NCBI RefSeq assembly: GCF_963966145.1
Contig: NC_091046.1
Location: forward strand, 44,764,001-44,828,000
DNA length: 64,000 bases
Reading direction: 5' to 3'
Source of the DNA: Tenebrio molitor
Lineage: Eukaryota > Arthropoda > Insecta > Coleoptera > Tenebrionidae
Position 1 is the stretch's first letter, and every line of letters starts with the position of its first letter. The notes beneath the pieces were generated by a model that was not told the DNA's origin, did no database searches, and worked only from the letters and a program-made list of their open reading frames with translations. A program made the translations under genes and the position numbers. Positions 58,191 to 64,000 of the stretch are shown here, piece by piece.

Positions 58191-58999
58191 AGAAATGGGA
58201 TCTGGGCTTCTGCGCAAAGAAATAAAATAAAAACTTTGACATTAAAAGCGTTTTGATGCCACTCATATTTAACAAATAATAATTTTTATGAAATTAACTT
58301 AAATTTACAGATACTCTCAACTGGGAGAGTAGTTTTTATTTGCCTACTAAACCAAGAATAGATCACTGAATGGCACTTTATTTATTATTAATAGAAATAA
58401 ATGTCGGGACATACTCTCACGAATAGGTAATTATTGCATAAGCTTGCAGCAATTAAATCCGCAAGAGCAATGTGAAGGTTTTGATTTCCGTTCTTCATAA
58501 ATAATCAAAGAGGTAATTGCTAGTGCACTGTCTTCAAATATTAATCAACTCCTGGAATGCATTTTCCAACCAGCTTTACGCGCCCCGCAAATCCTTACCG
58601 AGGATAATTGCACTTCAAGAGAAACATCGTCCATCAATTATTTTTTAGGCACCGTTAATAAAAACGGCAATTTTACGTACTCACAAGCGGACGAAAAATA
58701 ACTCATTTTCGGACACACTTTTTTCGACGGTGACCGCGGCGCCATCTGTTGGTGTGTTTAGTAAATTATCAGCGAAACCGACAAAACCGACAATTGTTCT
58801 GTCACCATAAATTATGTAAATAAGTAATTGCATTTCAAATGGTAAATTTCTAGTTTTTTATTATAAAAAAAATCGTTAATTTGTATTAATAAATATATCT
58901 ATTTGAAAAAGGTAGATACAAAATAAATTTGTAATTTTTCCAATGATGTCTTTTGCTTTGTAGTTCGTGCGATCCCCTAAAAATTTAATGTGCACCTCT

Positions 59000-59115
59000 G
59001 GCAAAAAGTGTCTTTTATCCTGGCCTGTTTTCAAGCCTCGGCTGCGCTTCGGCCAGAAAACTCAGCCTCGGACGAAAAAGATGCACTTTTTAGCCTTGAT
59101 ACACAGATAACTATT
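59000..59115. repeat. Hairpin with CCTCGGCTGCGCTTCGG apex
   Basis: AAAAAGTGTCTTTTATCC pairs loosely with AAAGATGCACTTTTT; the apex is close to those at 4.5 and 23.3 kb. Confidence 0.6.
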
Positions 59116-59413
59116 ATTTCAAAATAAAACTACTTGTTTGTTTTGTTTTGTTTTTTTATTATTATTATTTTGTGCTAGTAGGTTAACTACAAGTGTAAAA
59201 AAATACTCCAGCGGGCACTAAACGCTCCAATGCTCACGTGGGCAATTTCTCTTCCGGCATACGTTAGGTAAATAACTATATTGTGAATTTACAGCACTCA
59301 TGGTGCATTCAAGATTTTTTTTTTATTAGTCATTTTACCAATTTGTTGTTCTGCCACATTTTCTTGAGTGAAAAAAATATGTTAATATAATTTATTATAT
59401 CCTTGTACATACA

Positions 59414-59812
59414 TACAGTCTGTCCAAAAAGTCTGGAAACACCCCAATAAAATAGAAACGAATGATTTTCGAGGAAAACGCAAAAACAGGTGAACTAGCG
59501 TTTTCAAAAAGCTTTCTGTTGATAGTATCTGTTTGCTTTTTTGATGACCTTGAAAGAGTTATGATGTCATCAGAGGTTTTTTTTAAATGGCAATGTCGCA
59601 TTTTTACTACCGTTTTTAATTTACATAAGAAATTTCCTGAAAAAATCTAATTTTTTTATAACAATAACTTTTTAAAGGTTATCGAAAAGACCAAAAGAAA
59701 ATATCAGCAGAAATCTTTTTTAAAACACTAATTGACGTGTCTATAGATTTTTTTCAAAAATTATGCGTTACGTTTTCATTTGGGTGTTTCCAGACTTTTT
59801 GGACACACTATA
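59414..59812. mobile_element. MITE with CAAAAAGTCTGGAAACACCC ends
   Basis: About 400 bp. Inverted ends: left TACAGTCTGTCCAAAAAGTC, right GACTTTTTGGACACACTATA. No transposase was recognised. Confidence 0.8.
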
Positions 59813-60471
59813 CAGTATGTCCCCGGATTGAGTTTACAAGAGGAAAAAAAAAATTATTTTTGATTTTACGTAAAAACTTCAGAGGAATAACATTTTTTGC
59901 TTCATCTGAAACCCCCATTTCCGTTATTAAAATCTCAGTATTGATACACTGTATTCTTAAATTAACATTTTTTGTTCAAATTTGGACTTAGAATTAATTT
60001 TTATGTTATAAATTTTATTACAATTGGCCTGGTTTTTTGACAAACAACTTATTACTGTTGCAAAATGTTGTCTTTAGAACAAAGAATTTATTTAATCCAA
60101 TGTTGGACCGATTTTTGTCACATAATTACAAAATTTAATGAAAAATTTCCCAACAGTTATGTATCAGGCATGGGTGTTCAGAAGCTTAAACTTCGATACA
60201 GGTTTGAATGATGTACAGAAAACGGCGCATACTTAATAGAATAGTTTTATATTCAATTATCATTTAATTTTTTCAAAAAAAAAAGCAAAATATTTTTTCT
60301 GCATTTTCTTTGATTTTAATGTTAAGTCTTCCTCTGTGTTGAAAAAGACTTTTTAATAACAGAAATAGGGGTTTCAGATGAAGCAAAAAATGTTATTCCT
60401 CTGACGTTTTTGCGTAAAATCAAAAATAATTTTTTTTCCCTCTTGTAAACTCAATCCGGGGACATACTGTA
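59811..60471. mobile_element. TIR element with TACAGTATGTCCCCGG ends
   Basis: 661 bp. Terminal inverted repeats of about 110 bp begin TACAGTATGTCCCCGGATTG and include AAATAACATTTTTTGCTTCA-like sequence on both sides. It abuts the preceding MITE, sharing a TA. Non-coding. Confidence 0.85.
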
Positions 60472-60740
60472 TATTAACAATCACAATAAAAATTGAACAA
60501 ATTTAACTTTTTTAATTTTCAGTTTATTAGATATTCTTGTATATCTACAACTACCCAATGCTAACACTACTTAAAAATTTTGTCGCTACATCTATCTAAT
60601 CTATTAAATTTTATTTCTTTCACCATTTCTAAACCACCCTTGCAATAAATTCTTTTTTCCAATATATCATTATTTGACTTATTTTTAACACTGAATATAT
60701 TATAGATTTATTCCTTAACTGTGTGCTAGATGCTGAAAAA

Positions 60741-62112
60741 CTAAGTCTGTGAATTTACCTGATTCAACAGTGTGAAATAAGACCAAGCAGTTTTAAGAAT
60801 CTGAAAATAAATATATTACCACTACCTCATTTTCTACAAATAAATCCCATTTTACTCTCATGAATGTCTCCAGCGAAAGGTAAAACAGATTCAGGGCGGA
60901 CAGTTTTACAGGTTTCATCAAGTTCATAGTGAAAAAAATTAATTTCTTCTTTGTCTCTTGAGGTAAACCAGTCCAATCCGATTGAAAAACAGCGTAAGGG
61001 ACGTTGATACTCTAAATCGACAAATAAAAAATGCTCCATTGAGTTAACTATTGCAAAATGGCTTACCTTGACTTGTACTTCGTTACCAAACCAGCAATAC
61101 ATAAATATCTGCAAGATTATTGCGACTCCGTAAGAAAGCAGCGAATAAAATTCGCTGGAAAGGGGTGCCACCTTACCAAAACAAAAAACAAAATGAAACA
61201 AAGATTTTTTCTTAGATTGTGAACTCACCAACGTCAGCTGAAACATTGTTATTCCAATAGAAACACCACTGATGAAAAACTGCAAGAACAATATCCAGTT
61301 AAAAAATCCATTGGTTCTTTCGATGAAGCTAAAATTTTTGTTTGTTAAATTGGCTCAACTGGTGACCTCTCCTGATACCACAAAATCTGTTTGTGATGCT
61401 CCACACATTGTCTCAGCTTGGAGTCAGCATCTAGTCCATCCTCTTCACCGACGAGATTCCTCAAACTGTCACACAACATGTCCAACTGACTTCCAGTGTA
61501 AACATTGAAGGCAGCAATCAACGTGTCGACGTTGACGTGGATCAGAGTCATGTAGCTGATGCCCACGATTTGGTAAACGTACGTGAATTCGTAAAACGGC
61601 GAGGCTTTGGCGTCGTACGGATACCACCCCAAGAACGGAAGCCGCCTCTCTTCGGGAGACGACCTGTCCAGAAACGGAAAAACCGCCCAAAAAGCGTTTG
61701 AACCGCAACACATCGCCAGGAATATCTTGTAGATGGTTTTCCAAAAGTGAATACCCGGCTCTATCAAAACCCTCTGCTGGGAGCTTCGCGGCTGGAACAG
61801 TTCGTTGCCCAAGAGGGCGACAATTTCCTTGAGCACGTTCATGTTCTTGATGAGGTAGTAGGCTTTGAAAGCGCCCAAAAGCTCAACCAGCAGGATGTAG
61901 GAGGTGGCCGCGAGAGCCTCCAGGTTGTTTCGGATGAAGTAGACGTTCACTACTTGGAAAAATATGTGGCCCAGGATGAACAGCGTGACGAGGATCGAGG
62001 AGTAGATTGTGTAGAGGTCCAGTTTGTAGGTGTCGCCTTTAGGCCAGAAACCCATCATTCTTAGGAGGAAGATGTTCATTCTGATGTTGGCTTCCCAGTC
62101 GTATTTTTCCAT
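60741..62112 (-). CDS. Odorant receptor K (7tm_6), intact
   Basis: Exons: 62112-61379, 61328-61229, 61171-61067, 61011-60856, 60800-60741; 384 residues. Introns are 50, 57, 55 and 55 bp. It starts MEKYDWEANIRMNIFLLRMM; the 27-codon extension in frame begins with TTG and is excluded. The codon across intron 1 is TG|C, cysteine, where the others have arginine, lysine or serine. RRLPFLGWYPYDAKASPFYE, QLDMLCDSLRNLV and YCWFGNEVQVK are present. It belongs with I and J but is clearly older than their split. TATA (CATAAAAGCT) lies about 160 bp upstream with CCAAT 25 bp beyond. Ligand unknown. Confidence 0.93.
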
Positions 62113-62270
62113 TTCTTTGGGCTCGGGGAAATGTGATGAAAATCGCTCACCTGCTACAGGATTTGATACGTCTTGTTCAAAACAAAGAAACAATCAAAGA
62201 AAATACGAAATTATAAGAATTGGTGCGTTTTGTCAAAAAGTGGAAAAGTGACTCTGAAGGGATCAAGTCC

Positions 62271-62306
62271 AGCTTTTATGTGTTTGCTTGTTTTGAAGGA
62301 CCAATC
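62271..62306 (-). promoter_or_regulatory. Promoter of receptor K: CCAAT and TATA
   Basis: Minus strand GATTGGTCCTTC then CATAAAAGCTGG. The same CCAAT-TATA order and spacing is seen in J. Confidence 0.55.
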
Positions 62307-62773
62307 GCTCGTTGCCACTTAGATTCTGCGCCAATCAAATTTGTTATACTACAATAAATAATTAATTTCACTAAAACTTTAATCCAACATAATTTAAATA
62401 TTAATCAAATCAACTTACCATTTTTTTTCACGAGATGCCATACAGCTCTTTACAATATTGACCGTTTCGATTTATTTATATTTTTGACATATAACTAAAG
62501 TGTTTTTTTAATTGGGCACAAAACTTGAAAATCCGGTCAAGGACGAGACTTATTAATAAAAACCTCGTAGGGAACTGAAACTGTCGAAGCAGCAAAAGAA
62601 AATATCTCGTCTGTTTTTTCCCTGCACCCTTTAATTATATTTTGTATTATTAACGTGCTCAAAAAGTCGACTGTTCTTTGATCTCGTTTTAACCCTTCAA
62701 TTAAAACATTTATTAATTGGGGCAAACCCTTTTATTACATTTTTCTTTTGATGTTTTGGTGTCATCTGCAGTT

Positions 62774-62830
62774 ATTTTTCGTGAGAGAACGATCAGATGG
62801 ACACCTTGACATAGATTATTAATAACTCCA
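62774..62830. promoter_or_regulatory. Upstream box 2 of receptor K
   Basis: ATTTTTCGTGAGAGAACG with ATTATTAATAACTCC about 30 bp further on, about 665 bp before the ATG. A reversed box-like TTTTCACGAGATG lies at 62426. Confidence 0.45.
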
Positions 62831-63207
62831 AGACGTTTTGGGGAAACTAAATAAAAGATGAATAAGTTTTGCTACGCCCCCCTTGATCCGATTTGGTTCT
62901 TCTAAATTTCAGCTTGCAGATGCTCGTGTAGTGTTATCTCGGAGTAAAGTGGTGAAATTTTGTATTTTCAACGGTAAGAACTGCGACTTACTTTGTTTCT
63001 AAATTGCTCATAGAAAATGTGAATTTGATGGGTTTACCCAAGAAATAAATGGTCTTTGCTTTAATTTATACAGTTTTATTCAAAAATTTTATTAAATTAA
63101 TTTGTGCCTACTTACGTTATAATAAATTTAAAATAATTTTAGTTTAAGTAAGTAATTGTAAAACCAAAACAATTCTTTCGGTTTCGCGTACATACTCGTG
63201 AGTATTA

Positions 63208-63582
63208 TACAGGGTGTAAGAGAAAAAGTGCATTTATTTTAAATGGTAATAGGACTTATCTACTACAACAACTTTTCTAAATAACTTTTTTCGAAAACAA
63301 ATTCTGGAGGGTTTTAAAAATTAATTTACTAAATTTACCAAAGATTTGCTTACCCGCCTATGGAACAATTTTAATCTAACTAGATTTAATAAAGAAACTA
63401 AATAAACAGCAGTAATAAAAAAACAAACGAACGTGAAACCATTTTATTCATCAAATGCAATACGAAGGGAATAAAAACATTCAGTTTTCAAAGGGGGACA
63501 AATTCCAAGAAACTTTAGAAAAGTTGTAATTGAGTACTATTACCAGTTAAAATAAATGCACTTTTTTCTATTACACCCTGTA
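63208..63582. mobile_element. MITE, TACAGGGTGTAAGAG family
   Basis: 375 bp with inverted ends of about 35 bp: left TACAGGGTGTAAGAGAAAAA, right its approximate complement (TTACACCCTGTA), flanked by TA. Non-coding. Confidence 0.85.
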
Positions 63583-64000
63583 TAAAATTAAATATCTTAA
63601 AACAATTATAAACTTTGGGGAAACGCAACTTCAAGAAATATTTTCAAAAAGTTCTTGAATTTTAAAAATATTTCAAACTGCTAAATACCAACATACAAAT
63701 TGTGTTTTCGTTTTTAAAATTTTGTTTTTCCCGTATTCTTCTATTGCAAACTAGTAAAACTGACAACAATGCACTAGACATTGACGCATTTATAACCTCA
63801 AACTTAGAAAAACATAATTCAACACACTTTATTACCAAATTAAATGCAAAATTTCCATGGCCTTCTATTATGCCAAACCAACGTGAATGCATTTTACATT
63901 ATTATTGTGAGATTTTGGGATTTATTTATTAAGTACAACTTCTACCGCTATTAAAACATAACACAATATTTTCTTGCATTTTTTAACTACTTCATCTTCA

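Larger units (their letters stand above)
57874..60740. other. Intergenic region between receptors J and K
   Basis: Contains the J promoter and the end of the tandem duplication near 58706, a CCTCGGC-apex hairpin (59000-59115), and two adjoining TIR elements (59414-59812, 59811-60471). No gene was found. Confidence 0.6.
62113..64000. other. Upstream region of receptor K and window end
   Basis: Contains the K promoter and box 2, and a MITE at 63208-63582. The 76-codon plus-strand frame at 63702-63932 has no recognised domain. Confidence 0.6.

Noticed and set aside
63702..63932. Plus-strand 76-codon frame near the window end
   Set aside because: No domain, no splice signals and no paralogue; possibly transposon debris.

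Overview
The window is nuclear DNA of an insect, most likely a beetle. It is AT-rich, has very short introns (44 predicted introns, all 45-68 bp), and is dominated by a tandem array of odorant receptor genes (insect 7tm_6 family). A tenebrionid such as Tribolium fits the compact gene style, but the species is inferred, not shown. No prokaryotic feature is present.

Layout: eleven odorant receptor loci lie head to tail on the minus strand: A 1726-2855 (5'-truncated pseudogene), B 7118-8461, C 11092-12450, D 16124-17460, E 24756-26094, F 31568-32909, G 39653-40967, H 44955-46295, I 48537-49911, J 56503-57873 and K 60741-62112. Ten are intact by hand splicing and encode 371-384 residues. All share one architecture: a long first exon (701-734 bp), then exons of exactly 100, 105 and 156 bp, then a short last exon; intron phases are 2, 0, 0, 0. 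By sequence they form subgroups A/C, B/G, D/E/F, I/J/K, and H alone. Neighbours were therefore made by repeated tandem duplication. Each would encode a tuning receptor that works with the Orco co-receptor in antennal neurons; Orco itself is not in the window.

Between the genes lies a dense layer of mobile and repeated DNA. It includes a 5.48 kb gypsy-type LTR retrotransposon (50909-56392) with two identical 256 bp LTRs but broken coding regions, inserted in the 3' flank of gene J. Many short elements have ends reading TACAGGGTG or close variants, several being near-perfect foldbacks. Four remnants of a DUF4817/DDE-type transposase probably belong to the family that moved them. There is a satellite block of about 325 bp units (37660-39345), and a 48 bp minisatellite inside the retrotransposon. 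Segmental duplications of intergenic DNA carry a CACGTG/CCAAT/TATA promoter with a splice donor (9.8, 21.1 and 29.9 kb).

The most unusual signals are two. First, a GC-rich motif CCCGGCGCATCCACCA occurs exactly seven times, always on the plus strand, in mostly unrelated AT-rich surroundings. Second, a pair of conserved boxes built on TTCGTGAGA sits about 200 and 350 bp upstream of most receptor genes and looks like shared cis-regulation.
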